Part shown: positions 12,847 through 26,314 of the stretch, one piece after another
How the letters are laid out: every line of letters begins with the position of its first letter
Numbering within the stretch: position 1 is the stretch's first letter
NCBI GenBank assembly: GCA_903813345.2
Contig: CAIIXF020000003.1
Coordinates: 7,215,815 to 7,279,814 of the forward strand
DNA length: 64,000 nt
Source: Owenia fusiformis
Taxonomy: Eukaryota; Annelida; Polychaeta; Sabellida; Oweniidae
Reading direction: 5' to 3'
Notes under the pieces: generated by a model
What the model was told of the DNA's origin: nothing
The model's input: the letters and a program-made list of their open reading frames with translations, nothing else
Databases searched by the model: none
Program-made: the position numbers and the translations under genes

Positions 12847-13014
12847 TGACTGCTTTGAGAAGTCATTGACCTATGACTGCTTGTAAAGTCATTGACATAT
12901 GACTGCTTTGTAAAGTCATTGACATATGACTGCTCTGTGAAGTCATTGACATATGACTACTCTGTGAAGTCATTGATCTATGACTGCTTGTAAAGTCATT
13001 GACCGATGACTGCA
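12847..13014. repeat. 27-bp tandem repeat (6-7 copies)
   Basis: The unit is GACTGCTTTGTAAAGTCATT followed by GACATAT, with small length variation. It is not coding. Confidence 0.85.
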
Positions 13015-13020
13015 CCTGTA

Positions 13021-13526
13021 AGACATAATTCTAAGAAGCTCCCAGGTGTAACATCATTATGAACATTACAGTATTGTATGACTTCACAGAGAATTCTATT
13101 ACAACAGCATTTACTCTTTTCATATCCTTTCTATAAAGACGTACCTGCACTTGTAGCTTAAAGCTATTGTAGATATATTGTATTACACTTATATATTGTA
13201 GGTTATTGACATAACTCACATTCTTAATGTTCTTAAGTAATTTGTCAGAAGTTGCTTTGTTATTTAAAAGTCATTGTCTATTGTCGTTGTCATAAAGCAT
13301 TATGTATATGAATAAGTTCACACAAATGCCAAAGGGAAACTAACAAAAATTCTTATAGAACACAGCAAGAAAAAAACATCTAAGAGTACACCAGTCATAA
13401 GGAAAACAAACCCAACTATCCCAAACCATGATCTAATGTGAAGATAAACAATGTCTTCTCCCCTAGACCTACCATTCAAATATCATTATCACAAACTGGC
13501 ACCCCAAAATTGTTCATACACATGTT
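13021..13526. other. Non-coding stretch with a repeat shared with 27.24-27.43 kb
   Basis: At about 13318-13500 the sequence is related to 27240-27430 (shared CATAAGGAMAACAAACC and ATGATCTAA blocks). On the minus strand the 27-kb copy has an open hydrophobic frame, while this copy is interrupted. Otherwise nothing was recognised. Confidence 0.45.
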
Positions 13527-13715
13527 CAGGCCCGTAGCCAGGATTTGCCAAGGGGGGTTCACTTTTTGAAAAATTCCAGGGGGGTTCGTTTTTTACAATT
13601 TTGGTTCAAAAATGGCCCAAATCACTTATAAAGTGCTCAGAATGGTGAGAAATTGCATGATTTTAAAAGATATTTTGGCCCAACCATCGAACCCCACCCC
13701 CTGGCTACAGGCCTG
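13527..13715. mobile_element. MITE with CAGGCCCGTAGCCAGG inverted ends
   Basis: Starts CAGGCCCGTAGCCAGGATTT and ends CCTGGCTACAGGCCTG, about 189 bp. The flanks CATGTT and CATGTA are near-identical and may be a target duplication. Other copies lie at 30479-30647 and 45786-45960. No transposase; superfamily not assigned. Confidence 0.75.
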
Positions 13716-15367
13716 CATGTAATAAATAATACTCATAACATCAAAAACAGATGAGATGCTCCACATTAACTACCGACTCATTAACATGAGCATCTAAATA
13801 TGCTAATTGATACGGAAATTTTTACGGAAATCAGAAAGTGTTTGTCGAATTGCTGTATATATAGATAATGGCAGTAATAGTTTTGGGCCAGTATATCATT
13901 CCTTGATATGGGCAAACTGACAAAAGTTACTCAATTTCTTAATCAAAAAATATTTCCAATTGTATCTGGGACTCGTAGATGGCAGTTCACTAATTTTCTC
14001 TTATGGCTTGTCCCAACAGTTCCATTGGTTTATATGTAAATATCACCGTGTTGAAACTTCAAATACATGACAGAAATCAAACTAATATCACATTTCTATT
14101 CATAATTATTTACTATTTTCAATATCATTAGGTTTTTGGATATTTTGATTTATTGGAACATTATTTGAAGCAATTTTTACGTGTTAAAATACACAATTTC
14201 TGAATTCTTTACCATTTACCATTGAATTAATGTAAGACTCTTTAGCATGCAAATAGTAAATCTTGTTGACATGTAGATTGTGATTTAACATTGCAATAGT
14301 GATTCTTAAATGAGTAAATCTACGTTTAAATGCTCTTTAAAATTGTGTAAATGGGGATTCAGCCTGACCTTTTTAAGGAAATTGAATAATCATTGGAAAT
14401 TGGATTCAAACAAATAACTGAAAATCAAAGATCTTCTCAGAGAAGATTGTCCAGAGAATTCAAATATGTCAATCATGAAACAGAACAAAATTCAATTTGT
14501 TGATGATTAAAGGTAGAATCAGATTTATAGGGGTGATAAAATTGCAAGCAACATGTACAATTGAACTACCAATCTATTACTTACAATCTCAATTATAATA
14601 TATCTCCCAAAAGATTTATGATATGTTATAAATTGGTGAATGGATGGATTCAATGTCCAAAAATGGTGGAAAAATATTTAAATTCTCCCAAATAGTAAAT
14701 ATAGAAAAATAATACATTATTGTAAACACCTTTAGTTTTCCTGAATTAAAATGTGAAATATTCTAAAATTGAAACAATTCTTTGTTAGGCTATTCCCTAG
14801 ATCTGATTCTCTCTATAAATATGAGAATCTCCTAAATCTCAAAAATGAGTATTAAACAAGATTTCAAAGCTTGCGCATCAAAGCCTCTCTTCATAGACAA
14901 TAGTTGAAGGAGACAATCAAAAATACAAAAATAGACCATCAAAATAACATCATCATTTTAAACCAATAAAATGTGCAATAAAAACAGATTGTTTTTCAGT
15001 GTTTTTCTGCTGTTCATGGACCTCTCTTTTCAAGCTCTCTTTAAAATCAGTTAACAACACGCAAACAGCAGTAAATACTTCCTGTGTAAGACTAGACAGC
15101 AAATATCGTTAGCTTGAACAAAACCAATATTAGGGCACATATTCTTTGTACTTTGCACCACAAAATGAATAACAATCTACAAAACAAAGCAATTCACCGC
15201 ATGATTAAACTCAGCCAGTTGATAGAGCAAAGTGCTGGAGAAATTATTCTTTAGAAAAAACATCTAAAGGTAAAAACGATATTACCACAAGGGCTGTTAA
15301 TAAGAGGCCAAGTTAGACAATTTTAATTTCTATACAGAGCAAGGATTATAACCTTACAATACTATAA
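13716..15367. other. Gene-free AT-rich DNA
   Basis: No gene, RNA or strong repeat recognised. 13970-14090 shares short blocks (ACTCGTAGATGGCAGTTCAC, GTTCCATTGGTTTATATG) with 42925-43020, so at least part is a dispersed repeat. Confidence 0.45.
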
Positions 15368-15602
15368 GTTATTGAATGATTTGATGTGCAATACAGGATA
15401 TATTCTGCTCGAGAAATTCTGTATTGGAACGAGACAAAGTCGAGTGCCAATACAGAATATCGAGACAGTATTGCACTCCAAATCATTCAATAACGTTTTT
15501 ATTGTGTGATCCTCTGTATTGCTACTGAGATTGTTCCCTCCGTACCAATATTTTCTGTATTGCGACGGAGATGATCAATGGGGACAATCTCAGTAGCAAT
15601 AC
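15368..15602. mobile_element. Pair of adjacent hairpins, repeat element
   Basis: Hairpin 1 spans 15368-15494, with GTTATTGAATGATTTG facing CAAATCATTCAATAAC. Hairpin 2 spans 15516-15602, with GTATTGCTACTGAGATTGT facing its exact complement. CAATACAGAAT-type words recur in both orientations. The structure fits a foldback MITE, family unknown. Confidence 0.6.
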
Positions 15603-15729
15603 AGATTGGTACAGCACAAGAACTGACCAATCAGAAGGCTTCATTTTACAGATCATACGATAAAATGAAATAAAGTACTATACGATATGAAACGACACAA
15701 CATGACACGACACAACATGATACAATATG

Positions 15730-15903
15730 ATACTATTTAAAATACAATAGAATACAATGCAACACAATACAACACAATACAATACAATACAATACAATAC
15801 AATACAATGCAATACAATACAATACACTATAATGTAATACAATGCAATATAATGCAAAGCACTATAATATAATACAATATAATGCAATACAATACAATAC
15901 AAA
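15730..15903. repeat. ATACA pentanucleotide microsatellite
   Basis: Imperfect (AATAC)n, interrupted by AATGC and TATAA variants. Confidence 0.95.
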
Positions 15904-15905
15904 CA

Positions 15906-17665
15906 ATTATGAGAAGTAAATCTACTGAATCGAACTCTTACATGTAACACCTATCAAATCTTAACCAAACATTTCCAGAAAACTTAAATTGACTTCTTTA
16001 ATCCCATTGACATAATAGCTTGAATTGCCAGATGTGAGCATATTAATTACATTCTTGATATTCTATTCAAGGGTGCAACATTGTTCACCTTGTGTCTTTT
16101 TAAACACTGCAGACACTGTGGGTCTCATTGTTGCTCAGGCAATAAGGCTTAATGTTGAAACTTGTAGCATTAGGGATCCCCGAATAATCCCTATATGACC
16201 AGCACAAGATCAAATAGTAGAATTGTTTAATTTAAACCTTTACCAGAGCATTTTTCATTTTTTACTTGCTTTTGCTTTTTTTTATATTTTGCTTGATGTT
16301 CATTTTGGTAAAATAATTAATCATAGGCACACATTTTAAAATTAGATTGCACATCCTAAATATATATATTTTTATGTGAATTCAACAAAATTTTTGAGCC
16401 ATTTAAGTGAGAAATTCTGTAACTGATATTCTCCTCACTCCAGGTATTTAATGAGTTAATGAAATGTGATTGGTATTTGGGTCATGCCTTCTGTAGACAT
16501 TCATTACTAAGATCTAATTCACTAATCAGAATGACATCACAAGTTGCTGAACCCCCGTTTAAATCCTTCATTAGCGTATGTTTAATTGTCAATTTTGTCA
16601 TGTTTGAACCAAATATACGTGACGTCTTTAATTTTGCAATATTGAACCAGCGCTCTTATGTTAAAATAAATCAATTTAAATACATTAACAGTCGTATCAG
16701 GAAACATTTGATATGTGTCAGCGTTCACGTAACACTAGTTTCTGTATGCTTTAATGGGCTCACATTTACATATTAAGAATATGTTATATCAATTTCAGGG
16801 CCATTTGTTTTAATGTAATACCGAGTGTTTTAACAAGGCTTCATTGTTAGATTAAACGAAGTACAAGAAATTGTGCTGTAGTCAGTGTGCCTGGTTAGGT
16901 TAAGTAATATCCCTTTTGCAGTTTGTTTGCCTGGAAAAGTCATTTTACACATTACAGTGTCACTGGCCATGATTAATTTCAATGTGAATTCCCACAGATA
17001 AAGACCTACATGTATATTATACCCATACCATATAAAGTGTGCCTAAAGAAAAAGTGTCCCTCTTTGGGCATTCCTATTGCACATTTTTTATCAAATGGTA
17101 TATTGTTGTCTTGATGACAGTGATCTTGGTCATAGTTTTTTGTGGGTGCTTCTCTTGATTTCTGGAAAGCTATATGATTTACTTCAATTTTAATATTGTT
17201 ACATAACCTTGCATGATATCAAGTTTAAGAGCAGAGTCTATTATTAAAAAACAGATATACTGACTTGCCTGAAGATTTTTCAAGAATTCTTTCATTTCTC
17301 AGGGCTCATGAGAGTAACTAGCAAATGTCAGGGGGATGCAAATACTTGGGTTTGCATCACTTTGAGTGAAGTTAGCCTTAAATATCGCACCTATCACCCC
17401 CCCCCCACAACCACTACACCCATGGGGCTCTATATCTATCCAGGAATATATGAGTATCATTAACATATGTTTTAAGGTCTGTGCAATATGACATCCGTTG
17501 CAGCAGGTATTTTACCATTACTTCATAAGAAAATACATTTGTTTTAATTTAGTTAATGAGGTAAGTAAGATTAAAGAGGCAGTGAATGATACAGAGTGTA
17601 AAGTGTTGCAAGTACATGTAATATTTTTCAAAAGATAGTGCTAGTATTCTAATATTGCATTTCTA
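15906..17665. other. Gene-free AT-rich DNA
   Basis: The longest open frame (16459-16776 plus) has no recognisable domain or codon structure and is taken as chance. Confidence 0.45.
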
Positions 17666-18261
17666 TAGTAAAACCTGTCTAATCTGAATGCCCCTAGGAC
17701 TGGCCAAGAGTGTTCAGATTAGCAGGTGTTCACATTTCAAGGCTTTTTAACATGAAAATCATTTGCAGAAAAAGTCTTTGAGAACAACAAGTGTTCGCAA
17801 TGAGAGGTGTTCAGATTAGAGAGATGTTCAGATTAGAGAGGTGTTCAGATTAGAGAGATGTTCAGATTAGAGAGGTGTTCAGATTAGAGAGATGTTAAGA
17901 TTAGAGATATGTTCAGATTAGAGATGTGATCACTTCAGATTAGAGAGGTGTTCAGATTAGAGAGATGTTCAGATTAGAGAGGTGTTCAGATTAGAGAGAT
18001 GTTCAGATTAGAGAGGTGTTCAGATTAGAGAGATGTTCAGATTAGAGAGGTGTTCAGATTAGAGAGATGTTCAGATTAGAGAGGTGTTCAGATTAGAGAG
18101 ATGTTCAGATTAGAGAGGTGTTCAGATTAGAGAGATCTTCAGATTAGAGAGGTGTTCAGATTAGAGAGATGTTCAGATTATAGATATGTATAGATTAGAG
18201 AGGTGTTCAGATAAGAGAGGTGTTCAGATTAGAGAGGTGTTCAGATATACAGGTTTTACTG
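17666..18261. mobile_element. CAGTAAAACCTGT-family MITE inflated by an internal 17-bp array
   Basis: The left end AGTAAAACCTGTCTAATCTG and right end ACAGGTTTTACTG match the family seen at 9518. Between them about 26 copies of a 17-bp unit (TTCAGATTAGAGAGGTG, alternating with GAGATG) occupy about 17800-18245. The element is several times longer than its unexpanded relatives at 10719 or 30689. Confidence 0.8.
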
Positions 18262-20840
18262 TTCTTTTATTTTCTGAAAAGGAAACTGCGAAATCGGATC
18301 AAAATTAGATTGAAGTTAGTTAAAGATTAAGAAACTTTCCATATTCTAAGACTTTCATAAAGGGAATGCCTATATATCCAAAATTATTGCAAAATAGCCT
18401 AATAATCAAATCATAATCATGTAAAAAACAGAATTGTAGGAACTTTTCAACTTTTAGAGAATTCTTCATGACAAGGAATGGTTTAAACAAAAACAGAAAG
18501 GTGTAAAATTGTGATTACAAGTCTAAATACAAGTTAAATAAAAGTTGGGGAATTATTGATATCCTTCATTGTTCCTTTGATATTAATTTTCATACAGATA
18601 ATTGCATAAATCATTAACTCAACATGTTGATCACATTTCCCAATCATAGTTTTTCTCTTAAATTCTTTAGAGACTCATTTATAAATCACTCTTCCTCTTA
18701 ATATGCAAACTCATCGTTAGGGACCTTTTTATATAAAATATTGCAGAAAGATTTGATGAATTATTTGTGAACTTAGAAAACTTTTGATTTCGGTGCTGAG
18801 CATTATGTCTCCAACTTTTCATGGATTGGTGTCTCAGAAATTATTTATGTTGGATTGGTGTCTCAGAAATTATTTATGTCACATAAGTCATTATTCTAAT
18901 CAAACAAGGACAAAGGGTATACCCATAAATTGCAGAAATCTATTATTAAAAGTCAAATCTCCGATTCTTTAATTGAAGATGTAAAACAGCATGAAATCGG
19001 ATGACGTCCTTGATTTGTAACAGCAGACGTAAGGTCATTAGCAGCTAGGCGTAATGAAGGGATAACGAGCGCCCCCAGACTAAGTGAAGATGAGTCTATA
19101 TTTACGTGCATCAACTGGGAATTATTACATTAATAATTTTCCAACTTTGATTTAGCTTTTTTTATGAATTGTGTATTGGGAAACAACAAAGGGCAACATG
19201 TAATAGCAAAGCAATCCAGATGTTATAAACCATCAAATGATTCAAGCAAAAATTTTGTAATGAGTGATGGCTAAATGAGCCATAACCAAGATAAAAAAAT
19301 AAAATGAAATAAATAATCTGCAATAAAACCTTAAAGTGGGACACCTCTGTAAGGGAAACACCTCCATGAAACACTTTTAGAGTACCATTACTAATAAACC
19401 TATTGTTGAACTAACCTCTATAAGTAGAACACCTTCCATAAGTAGAACACTCTTTAGAAGTACCAAAAGTGTTCCACTTACACATGTTTTACTGTAAAAG
19501 TTAAGTTTACATAAATAAATATAAATCAAACTTCATCAGGGGGTATTTCAGGACTGACAATAATAAATATTCTTTTTGACATGTTTAATCATCCATTGGT
19601 GATGAAAACAAGAAAACCATAAGTCAATGGTTATAATCATAGAGAACTCAAGATGAGAAATTACCAGTATCTGGGATCTGATATATGCCAATGCAGTATT
19701 TTCTCTATATCATGAAGGATTGTAAGTGGTTGCCACACTTTTTCAGAAAACTAATCGGAATGTGCTTAATTCTTAATAGAGAGGGAGTTAAAGCTTGCGA
19801 TGTTTTTCACAACCTAAAAAATATTTAAGCGACGCATTTGCTTGGACAATTGGTCATACGTATAGGTTGGCATTTTGATTTTACATGCAGACTTAAACTC
19901 TGTAATAATAGTACAGAAATGGTTTCAGCGTTTTATAGTTTATATGTTGGAGTTTTTCTAACTAAATGGCTGAGGAAAGGTCGATCAAAAGGTCTGTCAT
20001 TTCCAAAGTTGAACCAGCACTGTGGGATCTACAGCCTGTACTTTCTACACAGCCAATATAATTCGGCACCGTTTCGGCATCGAAAAAATTCAGCGCTGTT
20101 CCGGCACCAAAACTTTTCGACACCAAAATTTGCCACCAGACTAGTCAGTCCATTTGGTGCTGAGACAGCACTGAATTTTGGCACAGAAACAGCGTCGAAA
20201 ATCGGATAGCATTTTGGGGTGTACTCATTCTATCAAGCATATGATAAAGAGGTTCTCTAATAAGACAATGGGAAAAAGACAATGGGAATATATCAAAATA
20301 AAAGTGATTCTCAAAAAAATCAAGAAAGAAGACCTTAACTCTGACAAAAACATGTTGGAAAGAAATGATGAGAGAGGAAGCCATACCGGGTTCACATTTG
20401 AAAAGTGCTCAAAATGGTGAAAATCTGTGTGATTTCCCATACCCCCTTCAGAATATTTAAGCAACTACACAATGAAATGCATGGAATTCCAAAAGAATCT
20501 CTTTTAACTTTCTTAAAAGCAACATTTCTACGTAGATCTTCAAAGAGTGGCTTATCAGATGAACGAGAGTCATGCATCACAGTGATACCAATTAAGATAG
20601 CGCCATTGATCTGTGAAAGAAATGTTAAAACAATGACAATTTAATTGTGAAGACAACAATGCAAAAATTAAAGTACATTGTATCACTTGTACGATAGTAA
20701 ATTGTACATTGTATTATCGTATAGTATAACTTCTATATTTTATTTGTTTTTATATTTTTGTGCACCATTTTCCCAGTTGTCATGGTACTGGAATTGGCAT
20801 AGTGTGATTCTTTCCATTGACTAAGATGTCATCTCAGTAT
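18262..20840. other. Gene-free DNA
   Basis: No gene recognised. 18800-18880 has a 28-bp direct duplication (TTGGTGTCTCAGAAATTATT). 19005-19085 is locally richer in CG and could be a conserved non-coding segment. 20383-20445 resembles the internal part of the CAGGCCCGTAGCC repeat. Confidence 0.4.
19321..19494. mobile_element. CAGTAAAACCTGT-family MITE copy
   Basis: The left end is degenerate (CAATAAAACCTTAAAG) and the right end CATGTTTTACTG is followed by TA. The internal GTGTTCCACTT sub-type matches the copy at 10719. Confidence 0.65.
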
Positions 20841-20841
20841 G

Positions 20842-21137
20842 CAGGGGCGGATCTGGGAACCAACAAGGGGGGGCAAAATTTCAGGTCAGAGAAAAATATA
20901 TGACAGCCTCAAAATTTCAAAATTTGGGCCCACTTTTGGGTTTTAAGGGCCCTGAAAATTAACAAATAAAATGTTGGGCCCCTAAAACCCAGATGTGGGC
21001 CCAAATTTTGAAATATTGAGGCCCATTTTCTTCAAAATTTGGCATAAAATTAAAAAATAAGGCCTTAAAGACCCACTTTTTGGGGCTTATGGTCTTTTTT
21101 GACACAAAATATTTTGGACCCCCCCCCCCCCCCAATT
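20842..21137. mobile_element. CAGGGGCGGATCTGG repeat, one end only
   Basis: Starts CAGGGGCGGATCTGGGAACC and continues through GGGCCC-rich text ending in a poly-C tract. No matching inverted right end was found before the MITE that starts at 21138. It looks like a dispersed-element fragment. Confidence 0.4.
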
Positions 21138-21569
21138 ACCCAAATGCGAGTAGGTAGTTACCAGTTTCACCACCAGGTGGCTGATCCGGGTCAATCAACA
21201 TGGCAGGTATATAAGAAAGTTCCCTTAAACTTGAATATTATCAATTTAAGTGGCTCAATTTCCATATAACCCTTATGTGTCTAATACTTACACTAATGAA
21301 AATATGTCCAGTAAAGCAAAATATTATCTGTCCACTAAAAGAAAAGATATTTCATTTTTTGTGATTTTATAGCATGGGGTCTATGGGCAATCTCCCCGAG
21401 CTAGAAGTCACATTTTCAAAGAAAATTAATTTTTTAAAGTTGATAAACACTTTTTAAAACCACATTTCTAGATGTAATTTTACATGTAGATTTCAAATAT
21501 GATATTACTTTGACTGAATTTTGAATTTTTGATGACATAAATCAAGATTATTTCTACTCGCATCTGGGT
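21138..21569. mobile_element. MITE with ACCCARATGCGAGTAG inverted ends
   Basis: Left end ACCCAAATGCGAGTAG; the right end reads, in reverse complement, ACCCAGATGCGAGTAG (one mismatch in 16). About 432 bp, non-coding. A second shorter copy is at 36579-36850 and a partial one at about 41721-41800, sharing GGTAGTTACCAGTTTCA and AAGTTCCCTTAAACTTGAAT. Confidence 0.7.
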
Positions 21570-24500
21570 CATTCCGCCAGTGTTATGAGTCTTAGTAACA
21601 ACAGTATGGTTAATTAAGGAGAATGCGTAATCTTATAGTCTTTAAATGTAATATATATGAGGCCAATGTACAACAGTATATAGTTTTAAATGCAATAAGC
21701 TTAAGGGCAATATACAGCTGTATAAGGGCAATATATGACAGTCTAGTTTTAAAAATATATAGGGGCAATGTTTTAAAATCTAAAATAAATGATCTTGCCA
21801 GGCGCCAAACATTCTAATTTGTTTAGCAATAAGCTATGCAGTTCAGTCAAATAAATTGTAAGAAATGTGTAGATAAGGCATGCAGTAAATATATAAATCA
21901 GTAATTATTATATCCTAATATAAATTAACCTCCATGTAATTATTACAAAAAGTGTCGTAAAAATGAAATAAACATACCTTTCAGTTTATAACTCATTCTT
22001 CGCTGAACAACATCAAACAGATTTTTTCGTTCTTCAGTAAATTCGAAGTGCAAGTTGCGATAATTTTTCCTGGTCGTTAGCGAGCTCAATAGTCCAAAGT
22101 GACAATTTTCAGCCTACCAGCCTACATAGTTGAAGTACTACTCCAGATATCAGGCCAATTTCACATTTATAAACATTAATAACTCTACCGAACAGATCTT
22201 TCTAAAAGTAATAACGCCACTAGCCGTAAATTATGATTCGTGTAGTGGGAACTTAGGGGTTATGTCAAACTATATTAATAAATAATAACTATGGCGAATA
22301 AGAAAATTGTAAAACTTCCTGTTCGTTATAAGAATTGTGTAAGTTGATAACATGTTGATTCTCGGAGGATATTTCTACCTTCTCTGAAAAAGGAAGGAAG
22401 CAATATATTTTATTTTTAAAAAATTGTCTTTCTTAGCTTGGAGAAACTGTGTCATGGGTCAAGTTGTAAGTTAGTTAGTTTAAGTTAGCTAGTTTGTTTG
22501 TTTGTGTGTGTGTTTGTTTGTTTGTTTGTTTGTTTGTTTGTTTGTTTTTGTTGGGAACTCCCATTGACTCAATGTTCTCCAGGATCTAACACATCCAAAT
22601 GACTGTAAAATTGTCTGTGTAAAATATACCAGTATGATCATGAATGATATAATTTGAAAGCTGAGAAAATTATAGATGGTTTGTGAGGGTTTGTTCAAAA
22701 AGAATCATGAATTTGAAAATTGATTTTTGCGATTTTGATTTTCTTATCTATTTTCTAGTTAATAATGGCCATTTTGGTTATAGATGCTGTATTATTAATT
22801 CAAAGGGAAATCTAGCACAAGTTACAGAGAGTCAAACAAGTTTTCATATTCTGAAATTGTTAGATAAGAATGATTGAGATATTTTATCAGGGAAATTAAT
22901 CTATAGAGTAGATCAATATTTGCAATTCTTTTGTTCTGTTTTATATTCATGGTCAGTAGCAGTAATATGTGACAGTTCAGTGATTATTAAGAAAATTACA
23001 GGTAAATATCACTCAGAATGGTTCAAGTCTTCATGTTTTATAATGTTTAAATAAAATTTCAGAAATAAATAATATACAGGGTGTCCCAAAAGTAATGGGA
23101 TTGGTGCCAGTATTTTGTTAATTTTGCTCTTTTATGAATAAGAATTCCAAAAAATAACAAAAGAAATTGGAAGACATTTCATAGTGTTGTTACTTTATGA
23201 ATTATGGATGAAATAAAAATTGGTGCAAGGCTCAGTGAGTTTCCATACTGTGTATGTCTTGAATCCAATCTCGATGATTGAATGATTGCTTTATTGGTTT
23301 GTGTTTGTTTTCTTTAAAACATTGAAAAGGACATCTATACAAAAACAAACCAATGATTTTAAAATGGCCATGAAAGCAAAATTCCTTTGGTACTTCAAAA
23401 GTCAAAATAATTTTACTTTGAAAGTGTTTGACTAATGAAGATTCATTTTAAATGAAGTTAAAGAGAAATGGAACTAATGTAACATTTATTTCAGGGTTAC
23501 TTAGGATGAAAATGACAACCATAATATATGTGCCCCATGATTATAAGACTATGATGGTTTTCAGGATATTCATACACGAATGCATGTAATAAATTACAAT
23601 GAACTACTACATCAAAATTGTTGTGATGCAATCTCATAACACTATCTTGTCTGGATTAATAAAATTGTACATCAACTAAAAAATGAACGTATGGCTGCTT
23701 TAATGGACTAAATGGGGTGAGAATGTGTGACACTCGTGTTAAAATCCTCTGTCAATAATATATTTTCATCCTTCAATATCATATTGTTCCTCTGAATAAA
23801 ATCCATATCCCGTCCTTAATTATTAAATAACCTCTTCATAGTTGTATATTTGCAGTTTGAGTTCTAATGTATGATCAATATGGATATTATGTAACAGACG
23901 TCATTGTCCATGTCTGAACAGTCACATAATAAAGTTGATTTTCATATTAATTCTAAAATTTGTAATTTATAAGCAATTCTGGCCAGTCCATCATGTAAAT
24001 TGGGTTAATGGCATCCTTATTTGTATTTATTTCATTTCTCAAATGTATTTTACATGAGAAAATTTGATCAGCAATTTATTTTATATATTGGAACAAGGGT
24101 GTGATCCTTTCTGTTCATAAAACCATATCATCCATCCCTATAATATATTATATCCTGTTATACCTATTAAATTCTGTTTTACTCTAAATTTTGAAAATTT
24201 CTCTGAATTTTTAGTATTTCTCTACATACTTTATGTCATTGACTATATGTGGATCAATGTCATTTCTCACTAATTCAACACTTTTTGACTCTATTTTGTG
24301 TTTTAATACATGACTTTCATTACATTTTACTCATGGGCATCCATTACTGGTATTTGTTCTGCCTACAAGTGTGTGCTCATTCTCAACTATGATTCTCCTC
24401 TTATGTACTTATATTGTGATGTCATCACATGATCGGGTTTGCATTTTCCATAGCCACAACATTTCAGAAGAATTGTTTATCTAAAATAGACCATTGGTAT

Positions 24501-25043
24501 TAGATACTGAAGAGTATTTTGGAAAACTCTCAAAAGGTTTAATTTGGAAGGGAAACACATATGACGCAAATGCACTATTATATATCTTAAAATGTGAATT
24601 TTTGATAGCCTCAACATTGAATCACTTTTGTTTGTTCAAATAGATGATTGACATTGATACTGACGAGTGCCTTTGAGTATTACGGTAATCTCTCAAAGGT
24701 TTCGATTTGGAAAGGAATTCATAGACAATTCGATCAATTGCCGAATGTTTGAATAGCACATTTTGTTCCAAATGACATCACTTTAATTACAACTAACGTG
24801 ATGTATTGTCTCTGTGTGCTATCTAATACTTATACTCTAATGGGGTTTTAGCTTTTAAGATTTCAATCAATTTGATTGCTGGAATTTTATGCTAATTGGC
24901 ATGACTCCTTATTGATCATTTTTCCAAGTTTATATCAATAAGTGTCTCATCTAAATCATGATGTCATACTTGGAATTCAGTCAAATGAAAATGAGATTAG
25001 AAACTTTACACTAAATGAAAACTCTCATATTCATTTTGAAATA
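21570..25043. other. Gene-free AT-rich DNA
   Basis: No convincing exon. It contains a TTTG microsatellite (22495-22548) and, at 23077, a lone mariner-like terminus (TACAGGGTGTCCCAAAAGT) without a detectable partner end. Confidence 0.4.
22495..22548. repeat. TTTG microsatellite
   Basis: Tandem TTTG units with one TGTG interruption. Confidence 0.9.
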
Positions 25044-25227
25044 CAGTAAGATCTGGCTTATCCAATAGCCATTTGGACTTGTAAAAGTGTTCAGATTGGC
25101 AGGTGTTCACTTTTCAAGGTTTTTAACATGAATTGTAAATATATGGAAGATTAAAAAATAGGAAAAAAATAGGAAAACTAGTGACAAATTAAGGGGTGTT
25201 CAGAAATTCATGTTGTATTCAATACTG
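25044..25227. mobile_element. CAGTAAAACCTGT-family MITE, degenerate copy
   Basis: Begins CAGTAAGATCTGGCTTATCC after TA and ends near ATACTG followed by TA. Internal GTGTTCAGATT and CAAGGTTTTTAACATG motifs identify the family. Confidence 0.55.
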
Positions 25228-26314
25228 TATATCTGAATTGCGATAGTTAAATATCAATTTGTTATACTTTTAAGGCAATTATTTTATAAGGCAATATTCA
25301 ATGGAGTAAAAACATGCCATTACTACAATTGAGCAAGCCACAATAGTCCAAGTACAAATATATAACTTACTGCACTCACACGTACACTTATCCTGAGCAT
25401 GCTATATTTTTATTAAATGTAACTTTTTTTCCTGTATCATAGTAGACTGTAATTCTGATATGTTGATTCTACAATTATATAAATGTTTAATGAAGATGTA
25501 CATTACCTTTAGAAGTGACACTGATTCTGTCTCTATGTTGTTTACTGATTCCTTCTCCTAATGTGTCCTTTGTTTCTTCGTTGTTCTCTACATCCTGTTA
25601 TTCTGCATGGTGTTCTTTCCACGTGTTATCCACGAGCCTGTCAGTCATGTTTTAAATGTTTCTTTGTGGTCCTGACTTATTGTCTGATTTCTTGGATTGT
25701 GGCGTTTTTCTTATATCTGTGGCATTTTCTTTTTTTGCCTGATTTCTTTGATCTGTGCCATTATCCTTCCTTTTGCCTGATTTCTTAAATTTGTGGCTCA
25801 GAGTCGTCCTTTACTCAATTTTGGTTTTATCTGAACTTCATTCCTTGCTTTTTTCACTCTTTCATAATTCTCTTTTACATTTTAAAACCTGACAATCAGG
25901 ATCAATGTTTTGATTTTAATTTATTCATTTGGATTCAGGATATTTGACAGATTTCAGGATATTTGACATATTTCAAGTAACAGCTCTAGTTTGTCCTTAG
26001 ATATCAGTATTCATGAAAACAAATAAAAAAAATTTAAAATTGTAGGATTTTGATAAAAAACAAAGCATCACTTATTCATATTTCAAAGACCTAACGTCTA
26101 AAATTGACTTTTTGAAATACCTATAGTTTTTCCTTTGCTTGACATAAGTTTTTAAATGTCAACTGGCAAATGTCCATTTTAGTCATTGTTATTCTTAAAA
26201 TTATTTAATGAAACATGAAAACCCATTTGAATACATTCTATTTGTGCAGTTGACTATGTTTTATAATTGATCCCTAAGGTTTTCATGTTATAAATTACAG
26301 TTTTTTGTGCTCAG
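25228..26314. other. Gene-free DNA
   Basis: The open frame at 25561-25788 arises from imperfect TTTTTGCCTGATTTCTT repeats and is not accepted as a gene. Confidence 0.4.

Noticed and set aside
16459-16776. 105-codon plus frame
   Set aside because: No resemblance to a family and no splice or promoter context; the length is possible by chance.
19838-20209. 123-codon plus frame
   Set aside because: No domain. The end lies in imperfect TTCGGCACC-like repeats and the start is arbitrary.
23077-23300. Mariner-like MITE starting CAGGGTGTCCCAAAAGT
   Set aside because: Only one terminus found; no inverted partner or TA on the other side.
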